Assembly: GCA_001179505.1 (NCBI GenBank)
Contig: CDMY01000396.1
Location: 18,643 to 82,642, forward strand
Direction of reading: 5' to 3'
DNA length: 64,000 nucleotides
From: Vitrella brassicaformis
Taxonomy: Eukaryota; Sar; Vitrellaceae
The translations under genes were made by a program, and so were the position numbers. Shown piece by piece: positions 54,710 through 64,000 of this stretch. The notes below the pieces were generated by a model. It was not told the DNA's origin. It searched no databases and was given only the letters and a program-made list of their open reading frames with translations. Each line of letters starts with the position of its first letter. The stretch's first letter is position 1.

Positions 54710-57700
54710 ATGGCACCGGTATCGTGGATGTTGGTGATATCCGCCCTTGCCCTGACCACGGAGGGCATCAATGGGTTCAGTGTGAGGCGAGAGCCTGCCT
54801 TCGTCATGCACTCGGGGAGGGTGACGAGCACGAACGGCAGGAGCAGCAGTGCGGTGCACCAGCCACGACAGCACATCCGGCCGTCGACGACACGTCTTCG
54901 CATGAGCACTGCGGTGAGTGAGAGTAAGATGGAAGGATGCCATGAGGCACTGACGACGGCAGAGCGGACGGACGGACGAAGATCTGCGCTTTACTTTGTT
55001 TCTTCGTGCATTCTGTGTGTGTGTGGCTGTGTTTGTGTGTGTCTGTTGGTGTGTGTGTGTGCAGGTTGCCGAGGCGCCTCAGGCAGAGGCTCCTGAGACC
55101 GAGGAGACGGAAACATACGCCTTTCAGGTCGGCAAGCCAAGCCACCTGCAGGCAGACGCGCACTCCACTCTCAATCGCCAGTGAGTGCTGTTTGTTTCCC
55201 TTTTTGTGTGTCGATTGTCTGTCTATCAGGCTGAGGTGTCGCGTGTGATGGACATCATTGTGAATTCGCTCTACACCGACAAGGACGTCTTCCTGCGGGA
55301 GCTGGTCTCCAACGCCGCAGATGCGTGTGACAAGAGGAAGCTCCTCATGATGAAGGAGGGCGTCTACAACGGAGAGGGCGGCGTCAAAATCAAGGTAGGT
55401 ACGGAGGAGAGGACGGGCCCGCCTGTGTGGGTGGGGGTGCAGGATTCACATCTTACTCTCTCTCTCTCTCTCTGTCTGTCTGTGTGTGTGTGTGTGTGTG
55501 TGTGTGATAGGCCGACAAGGAGCAGAAGGTCTTGGTTGTGGAGGACGCGGGCATCGGTATGAACAAGACGGAGCTCGTCAACAACCTCGGCACCATCGCT
55601 CAGTCAGGCACGGCCAAGTTCCTACAACAGGTGGGCACGTACGTGGGACGGACGCTATGCGATGCCACCAACACGCCCCCGCTCCTCTCCCCGGCACGCA
55701 CTGTTCTGTCCTTGTGTGTGTATACGTGTGTGTATGTGCGTGTAGGTCGCCGAGGGCTCGGTTGAGAGCAGTCTGATCGGTCAGTTCGGTGTGGGCTTCT
55801 ACTCGTCCTTCCTGGTGGCCGACAAAGTGGAGGTGGTGTCCAAGCGATTCGGGGACAAACAACATCGGTATGTAGTGAATGGATGGACACACACAGGCCT
55901 GGCCTGCAGAGCAGAGAGGCATCCAATCAATCCACATGAGATGTGTGTGTGTGTGTGAGTGCACTCACTGCAGGTGGTGTTCCGTGCCTGGTGGGACTTT
56001 CACTGTCGGACCTGACAACTCAGAGGAGATCGAAGGTGAGGTACACACACATAACCAATCCATCCAACTGCTGAGCTCTTCCTTCCTCGGTGCCTGTGCG
56101 TGTGGGGGGGCGGGGCGGGGCGGGGCTGGCAGGTTCTGGGACACGCATCATCTTGCATCTCAAGGAGGACTGCGACGAGTACCTGGAGGACTACAAGATC
56201 AAAGAACTGCTCAGGAAATACTCTGAGTTCATTCAGTTCCCAATCTCGGTGATTAAGGCAGCCAAGCTTGCCAAGCCAAGCCACCTATCAACACCATTAA
56301 CACCATCAACACAACATCCACTCGGGCAGGCAGGCCACCGACACATTGTGTCGTTGGTGTAATGTGTTGTGTGCAGGTGTGGTCAGAGAAGGTCGACTAT
56401 GAGCGCGTGCCCGACCCCGATGCACCCAGCAAGCCCGGCGAGACACCCAAGATGAAAACCGTTACAAAGCGGTGAGTGAGTAAATGCCAGCAGCCCTCCT
56501 CCCCCTCCCCCCGTCTCCCCGCCCCCATCTCTCTCTCTCTCCGTGTGTGTGTGTGTGGGTGTGTGTGTGTGTGGTAGTTACTTTGAGTGGGAGCGCGTCA
56601 ACACGCAGCCGCCCATATGGCGTCGCAATCCGGCCGACCTTGTGGACGACGACTACAACGAGTTCTATAAGTCGACCTTCAAGGCCTACGACGACCCCCT
56701 CGGCTACATCCACTTCAAAGTGGAGGGGCAGGTGGAGTTCTCGAGTGTCCTGTTCATCCCCGGGAGCATCCCCTGGGAGCTGACAAGGAACATGTTCGAT
56801 GACGACAGCAGGGGGATTCGGCTCTATGTCAAGCGCGTGTTCATCAACGACAAGTTCCAGGAGGCCATTCCTCGGTCGGTGAGGGATGGATCGCTTTGAT
56901 GGATGGCTTCATGTCAGTCACCACCACACTCTCTCCCTCTCTCTCTGTGTGTGTATGTGTGTGCAGGTGGCTGACCTTCATCCGAGGTGTGGTGGACAGC
57001 GAGGATCTGCCCTTGAACGTCGGCCGCGAGATCCTGCAGAAGAGCAAGATGCTGACGATCATCAACAAGCGCATCACCAACAAGGCCATCGACATGATCC
57101 GCAAAATACGCGACAAGGGCGGCGACCAGTGGAACAAGTTCTGGGAAAACTTCGGAAAATACCTCAAGGTGCGCTGCGCTGCGCTCTCTGTGTGCCGAGA
57201 CGCAGCCTAACCTGCAGAGAGAGATGGATGGATGGATGGACGGACGGATGGATGGAGACATGAATCACATGCCTCATCCTGTGTGTGTGTTTGTCAGGTG
57301 GGTGTGGTTGAGGACCGTGACAACCAGGAGATTATCGCCTCCCTCCTGCAATTCTGGTCGTCCTCATCAGGCACCGAACGAATCGACCTCGGTGACACAC
57401 CCACACCTACACCCACACCCACACACACATGCCTTTCCCTCTCTGTGTGTGTCTCCCTGGCTCAGATGGGTACATCGAGCGGATGAAGCCCAACCAAACG
57501 GCCATTTACTACATAGCTGCCGAGAGCCGCAAGGCCGCCGAGGAGTCGCCGGCTTTGGAGAAGCTGCGGAAGCTCAAGTACGAGGTGCTGTACCTGACGG
57601 AGCCGCTCGACGAGTTCTGCATGCAGTCCCTCGGCATCAACAAATTCAGGGGCAAGGAGGTCATCGATGTCACCAAGGTCAGACAGAAAAAAGACAATAA

Positions 57701-58709
57701 GAGACAAAGGGAGGGGATTGACCGACCAGCGCGCAGCATGCGAGTGGCGTGTGTGTGTGTGTGTGTGTGTCTGTGTGTGTGTGGTGCAGGAGGACCTGAA
57801 GCTCGCTGAGCCTGAGGCGGAGACCCCCGATCAGATCGAAAAGAGGAAAACCAAACGCATCGAAATGGAAGGGTACCTGCCTGCCTGCGTGCTGCCTGGA
57901 GCATTCTCACTGATATCGTTCATTGCTATCTATCGTGTGGATGCGTCTAGGATGTGCACGTGGCTGCAAGACTTTTTCGGCAGCAAGAAGGTGCAGCGTG
58001 CCGTGGTGTCTGACCGGCTCACCGAGAGCCCGGCGGTGCTGGTGCAGGGTGAGTTCGGCATGTCGCCCACGATGCAGCGATACATCCGGCAGCAGGCGGC
58101 CGCCCAGGGGCTGTCGGAGAACGAGATGTACGGTATGTCGATGAACCAGGCCGTCCTCGAGATCAATCCCGACCACCCCATCATCGAGCAGCTCAACGAC
58201 ATGGTCAAAAAGGACAAAAATGCTAAGGCCAACAAGGAGGTCGCCACGCTCATCTATGACGTCGCATGCCTTCAGGGTGAGTGAGCAGACAGACAGAGAG
58301 GAAGAGGGGGAGGGAGGGGATTGATCTCTTTCTCTCTGTGTGTGTGTGTCGTGTGTGTTGTGTGTGTAGGTGGGTATAATGTGGAGGACCCCGGCAGCTT
58401 TGCCAAGCGGATCACCAGCATGATGGCCAGAGAAGCATCGGTAGCAATGCCAGCCAGCCAGCCACAGCCACCCAGCCACCCACATACACAGATTTCTCTC
58501 CCCTGTGTGCGTCTGCATGTGTGTGTGTGTGTATGCCATGGATGCCTGTCTGCCTGTAGGCCTACATGACCACCGCCAGCTCACCACCAGCACCAGCAGC
58601 TGCACCCGAGCCATCTGCGTCAGCATCAGCCCAGCCACCATCGCCTGCATCGCCACCATCTCTGCCAGAGCAATCCCAACCCATCAGCCCTGACGCACCA
58701 CCATCATGA
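54710..58709 (+). CDS. HSP90: HSP90 chaperone with a plastid-type bipartite leader
   Basis: Sixteen exons: 54710-54913, 55065-55127, 55230-55394, 55511-55630, 55746-55867, 55974-56035, 56133-56248, 56377-56471, 56578-56874, 56967-57168, 57298-57391, 57466-57677, 57790-57872, 57951-58276, 58370-58440, 58560-58709; 793 aa. The ATPase domain begins [20 protein letters not shown] with [36 protein letters not shown] and [20 protein letters not shown]. The middle domain has [35 protein letters not shown] and the C-terminal domain [21 protein letters not shown] signal peptide ([19 protein letters not shown]) is followed by FSVRREPAF and a Ser/Arg-rich stretch. The end is Pro/Ala/Ser-rich with neither MEEVD nor an ER-retention signal, which fits an organellar HSP90. 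Confidence 0.9.
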
Positions 58710-59311
58710 TGCAATCAATGCATGGTGGACCCGAGTTAGTGCATCCGAGGAGTGATCTTTTATCGACCTGCGTGGCTGCTTGGTGCGTCCTCACCCATTC
58801 AATGCTCGACCGTAGGTGTACAGGGGAGGGAGGGAGGGAGGGAGTCGCCTGAGAATGAAGTGTGGCCAGGCCGGTCATTATTCTCTCTCGTCAACTAACA
58901 AGGAGGGAGGGATGGGGGATGTACATAGCTGTCGGCAATGTCTGTCTGTCTGGCACTCTTACCGAAGTGGCCGCCTACCTACCCGAGCTTCAGATTTTCA
59001 AATCCGTGTGTATGTGTGTCGTGTGGTGTCTGTGTGTGTGTGTGTGTGTGTGTGTCTTTTAAGGCCATTCCTGTGGATGGATGGGTGGATGGATGGATGC
59101 GGACATAATGGAATGGACGCGCGTGACCGCTGCCCTGTGTCCTGTCCACGAGTGGTGCATTCGTGTCAAAAGTCGTGCATGCAGTCGAGTCGTCGAGTCC
59201 AATCAAGCACGCCGGTCGGTGTCGATCGCTGCTTGGTTGGTTGGTTGGTCTCGGTGCTGACACCCTCGTCATGTCATGTATCGCTGCTTGGTCGGCTGGT
59301 CGGTTGGTTGA
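58710..59311. other. Convergent intergenic spacer
   Basis: Holds GGGA, TG and GGAT/GGTT repeats between HSP90 (plus) and the Cys-rich gene (minus). No gene is seen. Confidence 0.4.
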
Positions 59312-59890
59312 TTAGGCTCCTGTTGGGAACCAGCACAGGCAACGGTTGTCTGCGGGCTTGCACTCCCTCTTCATCCAGATCCACTCGCCGTCGGTACTGT
59401 ACCCCTGGTAAGACTCAAAGCAGCTTCCCTTCGTGCAGTCCCTGTCCGCCCTGCACTCTGTGTGTGGAGCCGCATACAAATGTGTCCGTGTGAGAGTGAC
59501 GGATGGGTTTGGTCCTTGAGGGGGCCTTACGTACCTTCGAGGGTCGTCTCGAAACCCCTGTATGTGGGGGCTGCACACATTCATCGGTCCGATAAGCACA
59601 TCATGATGTTTGTATGGCCATGAGTCCACCACGAGTGCATTGCTTACCGTCCTGCGCGAGCGCCTGTGCCGCAGCTGACACGACTGCACACAACAATTGA
59701 GAACAGTGCCCATTCAATTCACGTTGACGCGTGAGCCGTCCGGTGTGTATGTCTCGCCCTACGACGCACCACCAGTCGTGAGCACCTCGAGGCCCGTTTT
59801 GGTCATGGCGCGGTGTCGCTCCTGAGCCATCCTGTTGGCGGCCGCCACCGTCATCATGATGAACGCCAAGATAGCCAAGACACGGGCCAT
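59312..59890 (-). CDS. Small secreted cysteine-rich protein, 111 aa
   Basis: Four exons on the minus strand, all joined in phase 1: 59890-59773, 59683-59648, 59570-59535, 59457-59312. A signal peptide (MARVLAILAFIMMTVAAANR) leads to a short spacer and then a six-cysteine module. It runs from ECRADRDCTKGSCFESYQGY to KRECKPADNRCLCWFPTGA, with spacing C-x5-C-x4-C, a long gap, C-x7-C-x-C. Three disulphides are likely. Small mini-exons of 36 nt encode the spacer. No family recognised; secreted or plastid-lumen location is possible. Confidence 0.7.
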
Positions 59891-60416
59891 GATCAGATTC
59901 TCCCTCACGAACTGAATGGACCGGCAATTAAGGGGTGATGGGATGGAGTGAGATGTTTCTGCACACACACAAAGAACAGCCCCGACAGGCGCAGGTCCCA
60001 CAGTGTCACAGTTTTCGACGTCGGCCAGCCCCGACAGGCGCAGGTCCCACAGTGTCACAGTTTTCGACGTCGGCCTACCGTCCCAACACGGCGCCTGATC
60101 AGGGTATGTGCACAGGAGAAGACGCCCCCAGCCCCCATGTTGCGAGCTTGCATGCATCGCCTCCCATGATGATCTTCCTTCCCTTGCGATTGATGACTTC
60201 CGTATACGAATGTACAGGGAGTGTGTGCAAATGTGCCGATGAATGGTAACCATTGGAAGGCAATTTGCACATATCTCAGTTAGTACAGCATCATGAATTA
60301 AGTCCGCCTTCGCAATCACCCCACACTCCACCGCGTGCAGTGCACACACACTGTACACCAAACACACAGATCGATGAGCCGTCACGGAAGGAAGCCAAGT
60401 CCCCTCACTAGCTAGC
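59891..60416. other. Spacer with a 49-bp tandem repeat and a QNG1 5' fragment
   Basis: 59977-60025 and 60026-60074 are two head-to-tail copies of the same 49 bases. 60125-60250 resembles, in opposite orientation, the sequence around the start of QNG1 at 62000-62190. It includes the string GTATACGAATGT and the string GCAAATGTGCCGATGAATGG. No intact gene is seen. Confidence 0.6.
59977..60074. repeat. Two perfect 49-bp direct repeats
   Basis: Each unit starts CAGCCCCGACAGGCGCAGGT and ends TTTTCGACGTCGGC. They lie about 90 bp upstream of the Cys-rich gene start on the minus strand. Confidence 0.9.
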
Positions 60417-61208
60417 TCAGTAGAAGACGGTTAGAGTGCGGTGGTGGGGCCGCATCGTGTCGCGCATCCTCTCGCCCAGCTGAACGCACAGCGTCAACAC
60501 ACATACACACACACACATACACACACACAGCACTAAGTTACCTGGCCTGATATGGGTGTTCGGTTCGCTGTGTGACTGACTGACATGACATATATACTCA
60601 CACACCGACCGGTGCGACCGACCCACCGACCTGCCAGAGCAGCCAGTCCACTTGGATGTCCATCCACTTGTGTGATTTCCCTCCGCGACTCGTGCCTCCA
60701 TTGAGGCCGTCACGGACCATCCTTCACCACACAGACCCACACAGCAATCAGATCAGGAACTATCGATGAGATTGCCGTGATGCGTGGCCTGCCGACCTGC
60801 AGGCGACGATCGCCGCAGCTCTGATTTCGACTTCGCGAGGCGAGTCAGGGTGTATGGGTGACCGTGAAGCGATGCACTGGTCCAGGTCATCAGAGTACTC
60901 CAGCACACCCAGCTCGCGGAACAGCTGCGGCACCCTGAGAGACGCACACAAACACGAGACGAGCAGACCAAGACAAATAACTGGGTCGGTCCGGCGTCCG
61001 GCCAAAGGGGTCCGATCCACACACACGTACGTATGTACCGATTTACCGGTAGTCAGCGAAGAGCGTCAGCTGGTCGATGTCGTGGAAATCACACAGCCCG
61101 TCGCACTCGGCGGTGCCGAATGCGCCCCACAGGTCAGCCACCAGTATCTGAGCACGCTTGTAGAACACCACCTGATGCCCTCGATAAACTGCCTCGTCAC
61201 GGAACCCT

Positions 61209-61243
<35 letters not shown>

Positions 61244-62041
61244 GATGGATGGCACCGTGTGTGCGTTGCGTCGATGGGAGTTGAAGAGTTACCTACCGGG
61301 CAGGTGTGCCGTGATGAGCCTGACGAGCTCCACAGCGCTCCGGTCTGCCCTTCGCACCATGTTGACGGCCGAGCCGCCAAACCCCTCCAACAGCGCCGTC
61401 CCAAGCTGGCGCACAAGGCGCACCCTCTCGTCCATCAGACACAGATACAGCATACCCCTCTCGCCCACACCCACACCGAGCCACTCACTCAGCTGCGCCT
61501 CTGTGATGCTTGCCAGCCTGTGGGGTGTGAGGTCGTGTGGCCGCTCCGTGGCCACTCTGCGCAGGCCTCTTGCCAGATGCTCGTACTCGAACGAGTTGTT
61601 GTTATTGGCGTTGCCATGGGTGGTGTGTGTGTGTGTTGGGTCGGTGGGCCAGAAGCAGAAGTTGAGGGCGTCCAACACTAACACGTACAGCGCCTGCAGC
61701 TCTCTGACGGATTGCAATGCAATGCAGAGAACCACACAGACCAGACAGACAGACACAGACAGAAGGCAAGCAACTCAATCCGTATGTGTCGCATAACATC
61801 CATTCGGTGCGAACTTGATGTGGCTGACTGACCCGGGGTGCGATTCGACAAAGTGAAAAGGGCACTCCCGCCAGCCCAGGAAGGCCTGCGGTGCGTCCGC
61901 GTCGCCACCTGCTGCTGCCGACGAGCCGATGGGCTTCGTGTCGGCATGCCGCTCCACAAACTCCTGCAGCTTCGACGTGTTGATGCGCACCTCTGCTGCA
62001 TTGTCCACCACCCATCGAGCACATTCGTATACCGAAGTCAT
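60417..62041 (-). CDS. QNG1: Queuosine 5'-phosphate N-glycosylase/hydrolase (Q salvage, DUF2419)
   Basis: Six exons on the minus strand: 62041-61833, 61703-61297, 61206-61047, 60934-60797, 60721-60631, 60479-60417; 355 aa, phases 2,1,2,2,0. Hallmarks of the family: LYVLVLDALNFCFWPTD, SFEYEHLARGLRRV, YRGHQVVFYKRAQILVADLW, DFHDIDQLTLFADYRVPQ and EVEIRAAAIVACR, ending DIQVDWLLWQ. The enzyme releases the queuine base from queuosine nucleotide so that it can be reused in tRNA wobble position 34. Eukaryotes cannot make queuine, so this implies salvage from diet or bacteria. The start is the ATG MTSVYECARW; a second copy of the start region lies inverted at about 60.2 kb. Confidence 0.88.
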
Positions 62042-62214
62042 GTCATCAATCGCAAGGGAAGGATGATCTGCTAAGACCTCCACGGTGGAGATGCAGGGGA
62101 GCTCGCAACGTGGGGGCCTGAGACTGGGGCGTCTCGGCCTGCCGTAGTGGAAGGTTCTACCATTCATCGGCACATTTGCACACCCCAAAACCTTTCTTCC
62201 CCTCGCGCCAGCCC

Positions 62215-62899
62215 ATGATGGCCGTAGCTCTGGCGCTTCTGGTGGGCCTTTGTGACGCCATCCAGACCGCCAACGGCAAGACCCCGACGGGGCGGATGCA
62301 CCGGTAAGGTAAGAGAGGAACTCCCGGCGCGCTGGTACACACACGTGTTGATCTGGTGCATACCTGCTTTCTGTATGGATGGATGGATAAATATGTCGTT
62401 GGCTTGGGCGCGCATGTGTACATGTGTGTGAGCAGCTGGGGGTCCGACGCCTCATGCCGACTCTCGGGGGACGATATCGATGGCGACGCCTTCATCCAGC
62501 AATCTGGTGGGAGAGAAGAAGATCTTTCCAAAGCCATGGATGGATGAATGGATGGATGGATGGATGGATGGATGTGACGGCTGCAGGTGGGTCCGTGTCG
62601 GCTGCCTATCTGCAGACGGCACTCGGCAAGGCCCAGCGCATCACCGAGGCCGCAAACGCGGCGAGTACCGCCGCCCACGCGGTGGCCACCGCTGCACACA
62701 CGGCAACGGGCTGGAATCTCATGGACGAAATGCACACACACCACCTGGCAACAAAGGTCAGTACGCATTCATGCAGTTAGTCATCAGTCGTGGGCGCCAC
62801 AACGGTTGACCGACTGATTTCGCTTGTGTCTCTTTCTCTGGTTGCTGTGCTGTCTACCTGACAGACTACGTGCCGCCTAAGGAGAAGGGGAAGAAGTGA
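62215..62899 (+). CDS. Small secreted hypothetical protein, 122 aa
   Basis: Four exons: 62215-62303, 62436-62506, 62587-62760, 62865-62899 (phases 2,1,1). A signal peptide (MMAVALALLVGLCDAIQTAN) is followed by RWGSDASCRLSGDDIDGDAF, a helical Ala/Thr-rich stretch (ANAASTAAHAVATAAHTATG) and a basic end (YVPPKEKGKK). The gene is head-to-head with QNG1, 173 bp apart. No family recognised. Confidence 0.55.
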
Positions 62900-63550
62900 A
62901 CGGCCCTGCATGTCACGCATCAACCGAGGATAACAACATCCATATATATGTATCTCTATGTCTGTCTTGCTTGTTGCTTTTGACTGACCCGCACGCATGA
63001 GTCCCACACCCACGACAGACAGAAAGACAGGCAGACAGGCACGAATAAAGCCACACCACAGCACCCGACACATGTAGCTGCCGACGTGAGCACTAGACGA
63101 CGCGACGCGTGAGTGGATGGGTGGGTATAGAGGTAAACCACGGGACCAAACCGTGTATTGAACACAAGAACGCACTCGAGGGATGAAAACTTGACAGAAG
63201 GAGAATCTGCAGAGGGGGAGGGGGGGAAGGGGGGGACGAGGGCAGACAGAAACCTGAACCACGCGCACCCCCACACAACCTCACACACACACCCACACAC
63301 ACACACACACACACACAAGAGCACAACCAGTTTTTCAGCCGCCAGCCCGGGATAGAAATGTGGCCGGGCGCTTTTCCCCCGCGATTCTAAAATACGGGGC
63401 ATGTGAAACCCAGAGAGTAGCCAAGGGAAACCTTGGTGAGCCGGACTCGCCGCCCTGGTCATTGCAGGGTGTCCTGCAGTGCTGCTCGCTTCGTCCGAAT
63501 GAATGCCTTGTGTGCTCACGAGGACGCTCGAATGAATGAATGAATGAACT
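62900..63550. other. Convergent intergenic spacer
   Basis: Contains G-rich and (CA)n runs (63211-63240 and 63280-63318) and GAAT repeats near 63530-63547. No gene is seen. Confidence 0.4.
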
Positions 63551-64000
63551 TCATGGGCCTCCTGTGGAAGATGGCCCGCATCGGAGAACGGCTGAGCCCT
63601 TGCGTGCTCGCCACTCCTTGACGGCCTGCTCGCCACCGTACTTGCGCAGTGTCGGCTCGAAGTTGCCCGGGCCGACGGTGTATCGCCATGTGCCCTCTGG
63701 TGTGTAGAGCGACCAGCCGTCGTAGCTGCACCACTCGATGGAGTCCTCCTCACCCACGGCATCAAGCACCTGTCAGCCAGTCACACACACACACAAAACC
63801 CATTATCGGGCACTGGGTGTGCCTGTCTGTCTGTCTGCTGTCTTGCCTGTCTGAGAGGGTTGATTGACGGCTGGCTCATGCCGGCCCAGAGGCTGGGCCC
63901 TGAGACATGTAGCCATCACGCTCAAATGAGTGCGCCGCACCAGCTGACACCCACACCCACAAAAGGAGAGATAGGGCAGCGGTGCGGTCAATACGCCCGA
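63551..64000 (-). CDS. Hypothetical protein, 5' end beyond the window
   Basis: Two exons on the minus strand can be read: 63899-63847 and 63769-63551. They join in phase 0 only through a GC-AG intron (63770-63846). The visible part runs WAGMSQPSINPLRQ, then VLDAVGEEDSIEWCSYDGWS, LYTPEGTWRYTVGPGNFEPT and KYGGEQAVKEWRARKG. Rich in Trp and Gly; no family recognised. Sequence from 63900 to the edge is probably intron plus an earlier exon. Confidence 0.5.

Noticed and set aside
1-64000. tRNA, rRNA and other structured RNA genes
   Set aside because: I saw no cloverleaf-like or rRNA-like segment by eye; a covariance-model search would be needed to exclude small RNAs.

Overview
The window looks like nuclear DNA of a GC-rich unicellular alveolate, most likely a chromerid such as Vitrella. 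Genes are split by many short introns (mostly 50-110 nt) that begin GT, or occasionally GC, and usually end in a TG-rich or pyrimidine-rich tract plus CAG. Introns and spacers are full of GGAT, CA/TG and similar microsatellites. The gene set includes AP2 domains of the ApiAP2 type, a very large RAP-domain protein, and an HSP90 whose leader looks like a complex-plastid bipartite signal. The organism name is an inference from style and content. Exon boundaries below were worked out by hand from reading-frame and phase continuity, so they are models and not transcript evidence.

Layout. 1-2.2 kb: the 3' part of a nucleotidyltransferase-like pseudoenzyme. 2.7-3.7 kb: an unknown gene. 4.2-6.9 kb: a 14-exon coiled-coil gene. 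7.6-9.7 kb: a copy of the RNase P subunit gene POP4 (minus) head-to-head with a 15-exon RAP-domain gene that ends in an AP2-like domain (9.2-16 kb). 16-17 kb: a BTB/T1-domain gene. 17.5-19.3 kb: a phytanoyl-CoA dioxygenase-family gene (minus). 20.3-26.4 kb: two tandem paralogues, one with an HMG box and one with a ubiquitin-like tail. 27.2-28.9 kb: an amino-acid transporter half joined to a copied dioxygenase first exon. 29.4-32.1 kb: POP4 again, partly repeated across an assembly gap. 32.2-37.7 kb: a small unknown gene, an ApiAP2-type gene (minus) and a divergent SPO11/Top6A-like gene. 37.8-40.4 kb: an LRR-like gene and a 76-aa membrane protein. 40.5-43.7 kb: a GH13 amylase with a PAN domain. 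44.8-54.5 kb: an SLC17-like transporter, a D-cysteine desulfhydrase/ACC deaminase homologue, a membrane thioredoxin and a DHA1-like MFS transporter. 54.7-58.7 kb: a plastid-type HSP90. 59.3-64 kb: a Cys-rich secreted protein, queuosine-salvage QNG1, another small secreted protein and an unknown gene running off the right edge.

The main story is a mobile, nearly palindromic block of about 0.55 kb that works as a head-to-head spacer. It occurs at 8.7-9.3, 19.3-19.9 and 28.9-29.4 kb. The ancestral arrangement appears to be dioxygenase - block - POP4. One copy now fronts the RAP gene, and one carried the dioxygenase first exon onto a decapitated transporter with an intact reading frame. No tRNA, rRNA or CRISPR array was recognised.
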